A stretch of 32,822 nucleotides of DNA from an uncultured Gammaproteobacteria bacterium. GTDB taxonomy: Bacteria > Pseudomonadota > Gammaproteobacteria > Chromatiales > Chromatiaceae. This document shows, in pieces, positions 25,316 to 32,822 of the stretch. The translations under genes and the position numbers were made by a program. The notes beneath the pieces were generated by a model, which saw only the letters and a program-made list of their open reading frames with translations, was not told where the DNA came from and did not search any database. Each line of letters begins with the position of its first letter. The stretch's first letter is position 1. Location of the stretch: positions 1-32,822 of the forward strand of contig CALAZS010000164.1 of the NCBI GenBank assembly GCA_937926265.1. The letters are read 5' to 3'.

Positions 25316-28300
25316 ATGAAAATTAACGAGCCAGTTACTCAGAATGAAATACAGTTTCCTGAAGGGAAAATCCTGGTATCAACGACAAATCTGAAAGGTA
25401 TTATCACAACAGCCAATAAGGCCTTTGTTGATATCAGTGGCTTCTCACATGATGAACTGATTGGCTCCAATCACAATATTGTCAGGCATCCTGATATGCC
25501 AGCTGAAGCATTCCAGGATTTGTGGGACACGGTTAATGCTGGAAAGCCGTGGACAGGAATCGTTAAAAACCGTGCAAAAACTGGAGACCACTACTGGGTC
25601 AAAGCCAATGTTACCCCGGTGACAGAGAACGGTAAGATTGTTGAATTTATGTCAGTAAGGTCTCGGCCAGAACGCCACGAAATACAGGCTGCCGAACAGC
25701 TTTACCAGGATCTTAACCGTGGTAAGACCACTCTGAAAAAAACAGCCTTATCGAATGCCCTGTCTTTTTTTGCGGACTTGTCACTGAAAGGCAAATTCAC
25801 CGTCATGATTGGAGCCATTATGGTGCCAATTATTTTGCTGACATATTTGCTGATAGTAAGTGAAAGCAACAGTATCGAATTTGCCCATAAGGAAACACTA
25901 GGGGTTGAATACAATCAGCCAGTTCGCGAACTGCTGGAACTTGTAGGAACTCATCGAGCTCTTACCAATGCGGAAAAAACCGGTAGCGATATTGGTGATA
26001 AAATGACCACCAACCGTGCAGAGGTCGAGCAGGCATTAAACCGTTTGTCCGAAGTCGATGCAGAATTTGGTGAAACCCTGTCATCGACTGATAAGTATCT
26101 CGAGATCAAGGCAGACTGGGAAAAACTTGTATCCAGTTACGAGGATATGGATTCTGCCACGGCATCTCAAAGCCATTACGACCTGATCGCTAAAGTTCAG
26201 AATCTTATTTACCACGTTGGAGACTCTTCCAACCTGATTCTTGATCCGGATCTCGATAGTTATTACCTCATGGACATCATTGTGACGCGGTTACCTGATT
26301 TGATGGAAAACATGAGCTCACTGGGTTCCACCATTGAAGGTGTGCTCGACCGGGGCAAGGTTGCTTCCAAGCGACGTTTTGACCTGGTGGCAAAATTAAA
26401 TACAGCCCGAATAGGCCAACAGAATGTTAAGCGTAGCATGGAAGTGGCATTTCAGAATAACGAAACTCTGCAACCGATACTTGAGGCTACATTAAATGAT
26501 TTCATGGCTAAATCGACAGCCATGTTTGATCAGACCGATGCCATTTTGCAATCCAAAGATTTGGATGAGTTTGAAATAGAGGTCGTTGTTGCCGAATCAA
26601 CATCAGCAATAAGAGCTGGTTTTAAAGTTTATGACCAGGTTGGACCAGAACTTACCAACCTTCTCGAAATTCGCATCGATGGTTTTGAAGCAAACATGTA
26701 TAAAAATTTATTCATCGTTGCTTTGTTTGTTGTTTTAGGTTTTGTCATTGCATTCATTACTGTCCGCAATATCGTTTCTCCTTTGAGGAAGCTTCAATCA
26801 CTGATGTCAGCTATGTCTGAAGGTGATTTCACCTATGATCCAGGGGTTGGTGCCAAAGATGAGATTGGTTCAATCATCGATGCCAGTAAATCCATGCAGA
26901 TACGCACAGGCTTTAATATTTCTGATACCCAGGAAAAAGCAACGGAAACATTACGTATCAAGCTTGCGCTCGATAACAATAGTACACCTACTACTGTTTC
27001 TGATAGCAATAATATTTTGATTTACATGAATGATGCCGCCAAAGCTCAGTTTGAGTTTATGCAACCAGCCTGGCAAAAGATATTTCCTGATTTTCATGTT
27101 GACCAGTTGCTTGGTAACAGGCTATCGACCTTCTTTGACGAGGGCGATTTGAAAACAGCTTACATGCAAAAGCTGGATGCTGAGAAAGAATTTGATGGTG
27201 TTCTGGCCGAGCGCAATATGCACCTGGTAGCCAGTCCTATTTATGATGAAAACAATGAGTACGTTGGTCGGGTAACGCAGTGGATTGACCAGACTGAAAT
27301 GCTGGCAGAGCAGGAACAGGAAAGACTGCGTCTGGAAGAAGAGCGCAAGGTCGCTGCAGAAAACCAACGTATTAAGGTGGCATTGGATAACGTATCCAGC
27401 AACGTCATGCTGGCCAACCCTGACCGGGAAATTATTTACATTAACAAAAATGCCTGCAAACTCTTCAGTGAGGCCGAGGCCGACATCCGCAGGGACTTGC
27501 CAAATTTTGATGCCAAGTCTCTCATCGGCACCAATATTGATGGCTTCCATAAAAACCCAAGCCACCAGGCGCGGCTGCTGGAAAACCTTTCTTCAATGTA
27601 TCAATCTGAAATTGAAGTGGGTGGCCGTACCATGCGTATTATCGCCAACCCGGTGATTGATGGTGAAGGTAACCGTTTAGGTACTGCGGTTGAGTGGACA
27701 GACCGTACCCAGGAAGTGGCGATAGAGAAAGAGATTGATTCACTGGTTGAAGCGGCCAGTTCAGGTGATCTGACACGTCGTCTGGATACCAGCGGCAAGC
27801 AGGGCTTCTTCATGCAGCTGTCGACGGGCTTTAACTCATTACTTGATGAACTGACCAGTGTCTTTAATGATATTGGTGATGTCATGGGGCAGATGGCCAA
27901 TGGCGACTTAACCCATAAAATCGATAAGCAATACGCTGGTACCTTCGGTGAGGTCAAAGACAACATCAACAAGACTATCGATAACGTTGAAGAAACGGTT
28001 GAGCGCCTGCGCACTATTTCGGGTGAGGTCAATACCGCAGCTCAGGAAATTCTCGATGGTAACAATAACCTAAGTGGCCGTACCGAACAGCAGGCTTCCA
28101 ACCTGGAAGAAACGGCTGCCAGCATGGAAGAGCTCACCAGTACCGTTAAGAATAACAGTGACAATGCCCAGCAGGCCAACCAGGTGGCCAATACGGCCAG
28201 AACAGCGGCGGAAAAAGGTGGAGAGGTTGTTAACCAGGCGGTCTCTGCGATGCAACAGATCAGCGAGTCATCCAACAAGATTGCTGAAATCATCGGTGTG

Positions 28301-28930
28301 ATTGACGAGATTGCCTTCCAGACCAACCTGCTGGCGTTAAACGCATCGGTTGAAGCAGCACGAGCCGGTGAGCAGGGCAGGGGCTTTGCGGTGGTGGCTA
28401 CCGAGGTACGTAACCTGGCATCACGATCGGCTGAAGCGGCGAAGGAAATCAAGGAACTGATCAAGGATTCAGTTGATAAAGTCAACAGTGGTTCTGAGCT
28501 GGTAAATCAGACCGGAGAGTCACTAAACGAGATTGTTGATGGCGTCAAAAAGGTTGGCGACATCATTGCTGAGATAGCCGCTGCCAGTGCCGAGCAAACT
28601 GCGGGTATTGAACAGGTTAACCAGGCGGTAACCAGCCTTGATGAAATGACGCAGCAGAATGCGGCCCTGGCAGAAGAAACCTCGGCGGCGAGTGCTTCGA
28701 TGAGTGACAGTGCCAATGACATGCAAACTGCGATGGCGTTTTTCAATACATCGGGATCGTTTAGTAGTGCACCGGTGAAAACGGCTTCTGCACCCAGAGC
28801 AGCGCCTGTCGCTAGACCGGCAAGACCAACAACAAGACCAACACCCAAGCCAGTGGCTAAAACGGCGGATATTGAACCAGTGGCCAAATCATCGCCAGCA
28901 GATGAAGGCGACGAGTGGGAAGAGTTTTAA
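25316..28930 (+). CDS. Aer-like multi-PAS methyl-accepting chemotaxis protein (first copy)
   Basis: This 1204-residue receptor is far longer than Aer (about 506) or Tar (about 550). An Aer-type PAS covers about 20-115, with Asn34, Arg57, His58, Asp60 and Trp70 at the same positions as in E. coli Aer, where they line the FAD pocket. TM1 lies at about 161-181, then a ~280-residue helical region (TM2 about 463-482) that should be periplasmic, HAMP about 483-536, PAS about 545-655, PAS about 682-796, HAMP-like helices about 805-895, and the MCP signalling domain about 900-1140 with hairpin tip EIAFQTNLLALNASVEAARA. A Pro/Ala linker leads to the C-terminal EWEEF, an xWxxF CheR/CheB docking pentapeptide. 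It signals through CheW and CheA. From codon 611 its DNA matches the second copy exactly for 1631 bp. Confidence 0.95.
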   Translation: MKINEPVTQNEIQFPEGKILVSTTNLKGIITTANKAFVDISGFSHDELIGSNHNIVRHPDMPAEAFQDLWDTVNAGKPWTGIVKNRAKTGDHYWVKANVTPVTENGKIVEFMSVRSRPERHEIQAAEQLYQDLNRGKTTLKKTALSNALSFFADLSLKGKFTVMIGAIMVPIILLTYLLIVSESNSIEFAHKETLGVEYNQPVRELLELVGTHRALTNAEKTGSDIGDKMTTNRAEVEQALNRLSEVDAEFGETLSSTDKYLEIKADWEKLVSSYEDMDSATASQSHYDLIAKVQNLIYHVGDSSNLILDPDLDSYYLMDIIVTRLPDLMENMSSLGSTIEGVLDRGKVASKRRFDLVAKLNTARIGQQNVKRSMEVAFQNNETLQPILEATLNDFMAKSTAMFDQTDAILQSKDLDEFEIEVVVAESTSAIRAGFKVYDQVGPELTNLLEIRIDGFEANMYKNLFIVALFVVLGFVIAFITVRNIVSPLRKLQSLMSAMSEGDFTYDPGVGAKDEIGSIIDASKSMQIRTGFNISDTQEKATETLRIKLALDNNSTPTTVSDSNNILIYMNDAAKAQFEFMQPAWQKIFPDFHVDQLLGNRLSTFFDEGDLKTAYMQKLDAEKEFDGVLAERNMHLVASPIYDENNEYVGRVTQWIDQTEMLAEQEQERLRLEEERKVAAENQRIKVALDNVSSNVMLANPDREIIYINKNACKLFSEAEADIRRDLPNFDAKSLIGTNIDGFHKNPSHQARLLENLSSMYQSEIEVGGRTMRIIANPVIDGEGNRLGTAVEWTDRTQEVAIEKEIDSLVEAASSGDLTRRLDTSGKQGFFMQLSTGFNSLLDELTSVFNDIGDVMGQMANGDLTHKIDKQYAGTFGEVKDNINKTIDNVEETVERLRTISGEVNTAAQEILDGNNNLSGRTEQQASNLEETAASMEELTSTVKNNSDNAQQANQVANTARTAAEKGGEVVNQAVSAMQQISESSNKIAEIIGVIDEIAFQTNLLALNASVEAARAGEQGRGFAVVATEVRNLASRSAEAAKEIKELIKDSVDKVNSGSELVNQTGESLNEIVDGVKKVGDIIAEIAAASAEQTAGIEQVNQAVTSLDEMTQQNAALAEETSAASASMSDSANDMQTAMAFFNTSGSFSSAPVKTASAPRAAPVARPARPTTRPTPKPVAKTADIEPVAKSSPADEGDEWEEF
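27146..28776 (+). repeat. Long direct repeat, copy 1 (offset 3823 bp)
   Basis: By direct reading this tract is identical to 30969-32599, third positions included, and falls on the same codon frame. It covers most of PAS2, PAS3, the HAMP-like region and the whole MCP signalling domain. The first mismatch upstream is at 27145 and downstream at 28777. A base-by-base computed alignment should confirm the length. Confidence 0.92.
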
Positions 28931-28995
28931 TAGAAACCTCTTGGTATCCCTGTTTTAGCAGAGGGGGGACTGGGTAAGTCGTTTAAAAACACATT

Positions 28996-29023
28996 AACAC
29001 TGTGGAGATAATCCAGTGTTTTT
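28996..29023 (+). terminator. Probable intrinsic terminator between the two chemoreceptors
   Basis: AACACTG-tg-GA pairs with TCCAGTGTT as a 9-bp stem with a 2-base bulge, followed by TTTTT. It sits 66 bases after the first receptor's stop and just before the second receptor's FliA-like promoter. Confidence 0.5.
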
Positions 29024-29034
29024 CAAAAGTAATC

Positions 29035-29061
29035 TAAAGTTTTCCTATTTCTAGTCGTTAG
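29035..29061 (+). promoter_or_regulatory. Candidate FliA (sigma-28) promoter of the second chemoreceptor
   Basis: TAAAGTTT at 29035-29042 matches the FliA -35 consensus 8/8. After an exact 11-base spacer comes GTCGTTAG at 29054-29061 (5/8 to GCCGATAA). It lies 74 bases before the start codon, almost the same distance as in the first copy, and both share GTCG at the same place in the -10 element. Confidence 0.7.
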
Positions 29062-29135
29062 AAATAGAAATAAATTAATCTCTACTCTATTTCAATAAAA
29101 CTTTACCTTAAGAATACATCTGATGGGGTTGCTCC

Positions 29136-32100
29136 ATGAAAATTAACGAACCGGTTACGCAAAATGAAATTCCTTTTCCAGATGGAACCATTTTAGTTAC
29201 CAAAACTAATTTAAAAGGAATGATCACTTACTGTAACAGCGATTTCGTCAAGATAAGCGGTTTCAGAGAAGATGAGCTAATTGGTTCTAGTCATAATGTT
29301 GTCAGACATCCTGATATGCCACCAGAAGCTTTCCAGGATTTATGGGATTCCGTGGCCTCTGGCCGTCCTTGGACTGGTTTGGTAAAAAACAGGGCGAAAA
29401 ATGGTGACCACTACTGGGTCAAAGCGAATGTCACGCCAATCACTCAAAACGGTAAAGTTATTGAGTATATGTCGGTCAGAACCAAACCAACCTCTCATGA
29501 AATACGTGAAACTGAAGATTTGTACCAGCAGATCTCTCGGGGTAAAGCCTCGTTACATAACGTTTCCTTCACTAGCAAGCTGAATATTTTTAGAAATTTC
29601 AGTGTCACCAATAAATTTTTATCGATTGTGATTTCCATGATTTTACCGATCTTAGTGATGGCATGGATTATTACAGCTAACTACTCCGATCAAATTGAAT
29701 TTTCTGCCAAGGAAAGAGATGGCGTTGATTACATTGAGCCGCTAAGGCTATTGCTTGAGCATATGTCAGAGCACCGAGGTTTGATCAATGCTTTAAAAAA
29801 TGGCGTTAATGTTCAAGCTAAAGTGGATATAGACCGAAACAAAATTGAAGAAGAGATTGCAAAAGTTGAAAAAGTTCATATTCGTCTCGGGGAGTCATTA
29901 AAGGTAACCAAGGAATGGGCTGACTTGAAACGTTCCTGGCGTAAACTTTTGTCTGATGTTGATGGTTTGAGTGCAAATGAAAGTTTTTCCAGGCATAGCC
30001 AGATTTTAGAAAATTTACAGGCATTAATTCTTCGCGTGGGTGATTACTCTAACCTGATTCTGGACCCTGACCTTGATACCTATTATTTGATGGATACCAC
30101 AGTGATTAGATTACCAGTTGCACTTGAGAGAATGAGTGTTCTTCGTGGTAAGGGTACAGGTATGATTGGCAGAGGTGTCATGACCGATGACGAGTGGTTG
30201 GAAATGACCATTTTATTAAATCGTATCGAGGAGTATGCCCTCAATGCAGTCAAGTCTGTCGAGACATCGTTTGGAAATAACGATTCGTTGCCTGAAAAGA
30301 TGCAAAATGAATTAGATGATTTCAAAAGTGCTTCTTTAAAATTTAAGGCTACAGCAAGAAAATTAATTGATAACAGAAACAATTTATCTGTTCTAAATGC
30401 AGAAGGTTTTTTTGATGAAGGCGTTGAATCCATTTCATCTGGGTATTCGCTATACGATTCTGCCTTAAGTAATCTGGATGATCTTTTAGCTCTGAGAGTG
30501 GCAAAGATAGAAACAAAGAGAAATATAGAATTAGCTATCGTTGCATTAGTTCTAATGTTTGTTGCATGGTTAACTTATACCAATGTTACTAACATTGTTA
30601 GGCCTCTTAAAAAGCTTTTGGTTAGTGTTCGAAACGTAGCTGAAGGTGACTTTAATTTTGACGATATCAAAGTCAACAAGGACGAAATTGGTGAGTCCAT
30701 TGATGCCGTTCGTATCATGGGAACTCGTTTAGGTTTTGACCTGGCAGACTCTCGTGAAAAAGGCACAGCTGCCATGCGAATAAAACTGGCCCTGGATAAT
30801 AACAGCACGCCTACGACCGTATCCGATAGCAATAATGAACTTATCTATATGAATAAATCGGCAGAGTCACAATTTAAATTTATGGAAACTGCCTGGCAAA
30901 AAGTTTTTCCTGATTTTCGTGTTGATGAGCTGATCGGGAACAAACTGTCGAGTTATTTCGAAGAGGGAGATTTGAAAACAGCTTACATGCAAAAGCTGGA
31001 TGCTGAGAAAGAATTTGATGGTGTTCTGGCCGAGCGCAATATGCACCTGGTAGCCAGTCCTATTTATGATGAAAACAATGAGTACGTTGGTCGGGTAACG
31101 CAGTGGATTGACCAGACTGAAATGCTGGCAGAGCAGGAACAGGAAAGACTGCGTCTGGAAGAAGAGCGCAAGGTCGCTGCAGAAAACCAACGTATTAAGG
31201 TGGCATTGGATAACGTATCCAGCAACGTCATGCTGGCCAACCCTGACCGGGAAATTATTTACATTAACAAAAATGCCTGCAAACTCTTCAGTGAGGCCGA
31301 GGCCGACATCCGCAGGGACTTGCCAAATTTTGATGCCAAGTCTCTCATCGGCACCAATATTGATGGCTTCCATAAAAACCCAAGCCACCAGGCGCGGCTG
31401 CTGGAAAACCTTTCTTCAATGTATCAATCTGAAATTGAAGTGGGTGGCCGTACCATGCGTATTATCGCCAACCCGGTGATTGATGGTGAAGGTAACCGTT
31501 TAGGTACTGCGGTTGAGTGGACAGACCGTACCCAGGAAGTGGCGATAGAGAAAGAGATTGATTCACTGGTTGAAGCGGCCAGTTCAGGTGATCTGACACG
31601 TCGTCTGGATACCAGCGGCAAGCAGGGCTTCTTCATGCAGCTGTCGACGGGCTTTAACTCATTACTTGATGAACTGACCAGTGTCTTTAATGATATTGGT
31701 GATGTCATGGGGCAGATGGCCAATGGCGACTTAACCCATAAAATCGATAAGCAATACGCTGGTACCTTCGGTGAGGTCAAAGACAACATCAACAAGACTA
31801 TCGATAACGTTGAAGAAACGGTTGAGCGCCTGCGCACTATTTCGGGTGAGGTCAATACCGCAGCTCAGGAAATTCTCGATGGTAACAATAACCTAAGTGG
31901 CCGTACCGAACAGCAGGCTTCCAACCTGGAAGAAACGGCTGCCAGCATGGAAGAGCTCACCAGTACCGTTAAGAATAACAGTGACAATGCCCAGCAGGCC
32001 AACCAGGTGGCCAATACGGCCAGAACAGCGGCGGAAAAAGGTGGAGAGGTTGTTAACCAGGCGGTCTCTGCGATGCAACAGATCAGCGAGTCATCCAACA

Positions 32101-32759
32101 AGATTGCTGAAATCATCGGTGTGATTGACGAGATTGCCTTCCAGACCAACCTGCTGGCGTTAAACGCATCGGTTGAAGCAGCACGAGCCGGTGAGCAGGG
32201 CAGGGGCTTTGCGGTGGTGGCTACCGAGGTACGTAACCTGGCATCACGATCGGCTGAAGCGGCGAAGGAAATCAAGGAACTGATCAAGGATTCAGTTGAT
32301 AAAGTCAACAGTGGTTCTGAGCTGGTAAATCAGACCGGAGAGTCACTAAACGAGATTGTTGATGGCGTCAAAAAGGTTGGCGACATCATTGCTGAGATAG
32401 CCGCTGCCAGTGCCGAGCAAACTGCGGGTATTGAACAGGTTAACCAGGCGGTAACCAGCCTTGATGAAATGACGCAGCAGAATGCGGCCCTGGCAGAAGA
32501 AACCTCGGCGGCGAGTGCTTCGATGAGTGACAGTGCCAATGACATGCAAACTGCGATGGCGTTTTTCAATACATCGGGATCGTTTAGTAGTGCACCGGTC
32601 AAAACGGCCTCTGCACCGAGAGCTGCTTCCAAACCAGCCCATAAACCAGTTTCTAAACCGGCTCCTGCTGCTCCCAGACCGGTAGCGAAATCTGCAGATA
32701 TTGAGCCAGTGGCCAAATCATCGCCAGCGGATGAAGGTGACGAGTGGGAAGAGTTTTAA
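29136..32759 (+). CDS. Aer-like multi-PAS methyl-accepting chemotaxis protein (second copy)
   Basis: This 1207-residue paralogue has the same architecture as its upstream neighbour. The Aer-type PAS keeps Asn34, Arg57, His58, Asp60 and Trp70. TM1 lies at about 161-182 and TM2 at about 467-486, with a diverged ~280-residue presumed periplasmic domain that keeps the block NLILDPDLDTYYLMD. HAMP, two PAS, the HAMP-like helices and the MCP domain follow. Residues from codon 612 to the proline-rich linker are the same as in the first copy, then the linker differs and the last residues, with EWEEF, match again. The first 1.8 kb is more AT-rich than the shared part. Different sensory halves on one signalling half suggest different stimuli feeding the same CheA/CheW array. 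Confidence 0.95.
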   Translation: MKINEPVTQNEIPFPDGTILVTKTNLKGMITYCNSDFVKISGFREDELIGSSHNVVRHPDMPPEAFQDLWDSVASGRPWTGLVKNRAKNGDHYWVKANVTPITQNGKVIEYMSVRTKPTSHEIRETEDLYQQISRGKASLHNVSFTSKLNIFRNFSVTNKFLSIVISMILPILVMAWIITANYSDQIEFSAKERDGVDYIEPLRLLLEHMSEHRGLINALKNGVNVQAKVDIDRNKIEEEIAKVEKVHIRLGESLKVTKEWADLKRSWRKLLSDVDGLSANESFSRHSQILENLQALILRVGDYSNLILDPDLDTYYLMDTTVIRLPVALERMSVLRGKGTGMIGRGVMTDDEWLEMTILLNRIEEYALNAVKSVETSFGNNDSLPEKMQNELDDFKSASLKFKATARKLIDNRNNLSVLNAEGFFDEGVESISSGYSLYDSALSNLDDLLALRVAKIETKRNIELAIVALVLMFVAWLTYTNVTNIVRPLKKLLVSVRNVAEGDFNFDDIKVNKDEIGESIDAVRIMGTRLGFDLADSREKGTAAMRIKLALDNNSTPTTVSDSNNELIYMNKSAESQFKFMETAWQKVFPDFRVDELIGNKLSSYFEEGDLKTAYMQKLDAEKEFDGVLAERNMHLVASPIYDENNEYVGRVTQWIDQTEMLAEQEQERLRLEEERKVAAENQRIKVALDNVSSNVMLANPDREIIYINKNACKLFSEAEADIRRDLPNFDAKSLIGTNIDGFHKNPSHQARLLENLSSMYQSEIEVGGRTMRIIANPVIDGEGNRLGTAVEWTDRTQEVAIEKEIDSLVEAASSGDLTRRLDTSGKQGFFMQLSTGFNSLLDELTSVFNDIGDVMGQMANGDLTHKIDKQYAGTFGEVKDNINKTIDNVEETVERLRTISGEVNTAAQEILDGNNNLSGRTEQQASNLEETAASMEELTSTVKNNSDNAQQANQVANTARTAAEKGGEVVNQAVSAMQQISESSNKIAEIIGVIDEIAFQTNLLALNASVEAARAGEQGRGFAVVATEVRNLASRSAEAAKEIKELIKDSVDKVNSGSELVNQTGESLNEIVDGVKKVGDIIAEIAAASAEQTAGIEQVNQAVTSLDEMTQQNAALAEETSAASASMSDSANDMQTAMAFFNTSGSFSSAPVKTASAPRAASKPAHKPVSKPAPAAPRPVAKSADIEPVAKSSPADEGDEWEEF
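30969..32599 (+). repeat. Long direct repeat, copy 2 (offset 3823 bp)
   Basis: This is the second copy of the tract at 27146-28776. It starts at codon 612 of the second receptor and ends in the proline-rich linker, where third-position and amino-acid differences reappear at once. Confidence 0.92.
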
Positions 32760-32822
32760 TTAAGTAACTTTTCTTATTCTGTAACGTAACCGGCTTGTTT
32801 TAAGTCGCGGATTTAAAGCAGG

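Noticed and set aside
27285..28485. Long alternative frames within the chemoreceptor MCP region, repeated at +3823
   Set aside because: They recur only because the underlying DNA repeat is identical; none has a plausible product.
1..32822. Transposon or prophage as the source of the duplicated receptors
   Set aside because: No transposase, integrase, terminal inverted repeat or tRNA attachment site was seen around 25136-32822; tandem duplication with conversion explains the repeat.

Overview
The window looks like a chromosomal segment of a motile gammaproteobacterium. The basis is family-level: a Tas-type aldo/keto reductase of the same length as the E. coli protein, AsmA, umuDC, a BarA-type tripartite kinase, PhoX, a moxR-bat operon, Aer-like chemoreceptors and candidate FliA (sigma-28) promoters. 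I cannot name the genus. No tRNA, rRNA, CRISPR array, transposase or phage gene was seen. No gene-free stretch exceeds 300 bases; the longest are 81-359 and 4195-4480.

Layout. (1) 1-3632: the tail of a GGDEF protein with a clear terminator, a small CPXCG zinc-ribbon-like protein, a Tat-exported PhoX-family phosphatase (minus strand), and the divergent tas. (2) 3802-8884: a sensory block that is visibly AT-rich in its first half. A bacteriohemerythrin (minus) and a second one (minus) flank two tiny secreted or membrane ORFs, a PAS protein ending in a DHp-like helix without an ATPase domain, and a complete membrane hybrid histidine kinase (HAMP-HisKA-HATPase-REC-HPt). (3) 8960-13649: a lipoprotein PQQ-type sugar dehydrogenase, a 54-residue ribbon-helix-helix protein, a PilZ protein, umuD-umuC, and a secreted dienelactone-hydrolase-like protein. 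(4) 13697-16328: a STAS protein and AsmA (minus). (5) 16450-23801: a six-gene minus-strand operon moxR - DUF58 - DUF4381 - batA - batB/C fusion - batD. (6) 23906-25135: arsJ, the 1-arseno-3-phosphoglycerate exporter, without its usual GAPDH partner. (7) 25316-32759: two tandem giant chemoreceptors of about 1205 residues.

The most striking feature is the receptor pair. Their first ~610 codons are homologous but diverged, including at synonymous sites. Then a tract of about 1631 bp (27146-28776 and 30969-32599) reads as identical DNA. This looks like recent gene conversion that homogenised the signalling half and left the sensing half free to diverge. Each receptor has its own FliA-type promoter with the exact 11-bp spacer, an Aer-like N-terminal PAS with the Aer FAD-pocket residues at the same positions, an apparent extracytoplasmic domain, two more PAS domains, and a C-terminal xWxxF pentapeptide of the CheR/CheB-docking type.

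Taken together, the hemerythrins, the PAS/kinase block, the Aer-like receptors and the GGDEF and PilZ genes suggest a region devoted to sensing oxygen or redox state and linking it to motility and c-di-GMP. The link between blocks is inference from gene content, not something the sequence proves.
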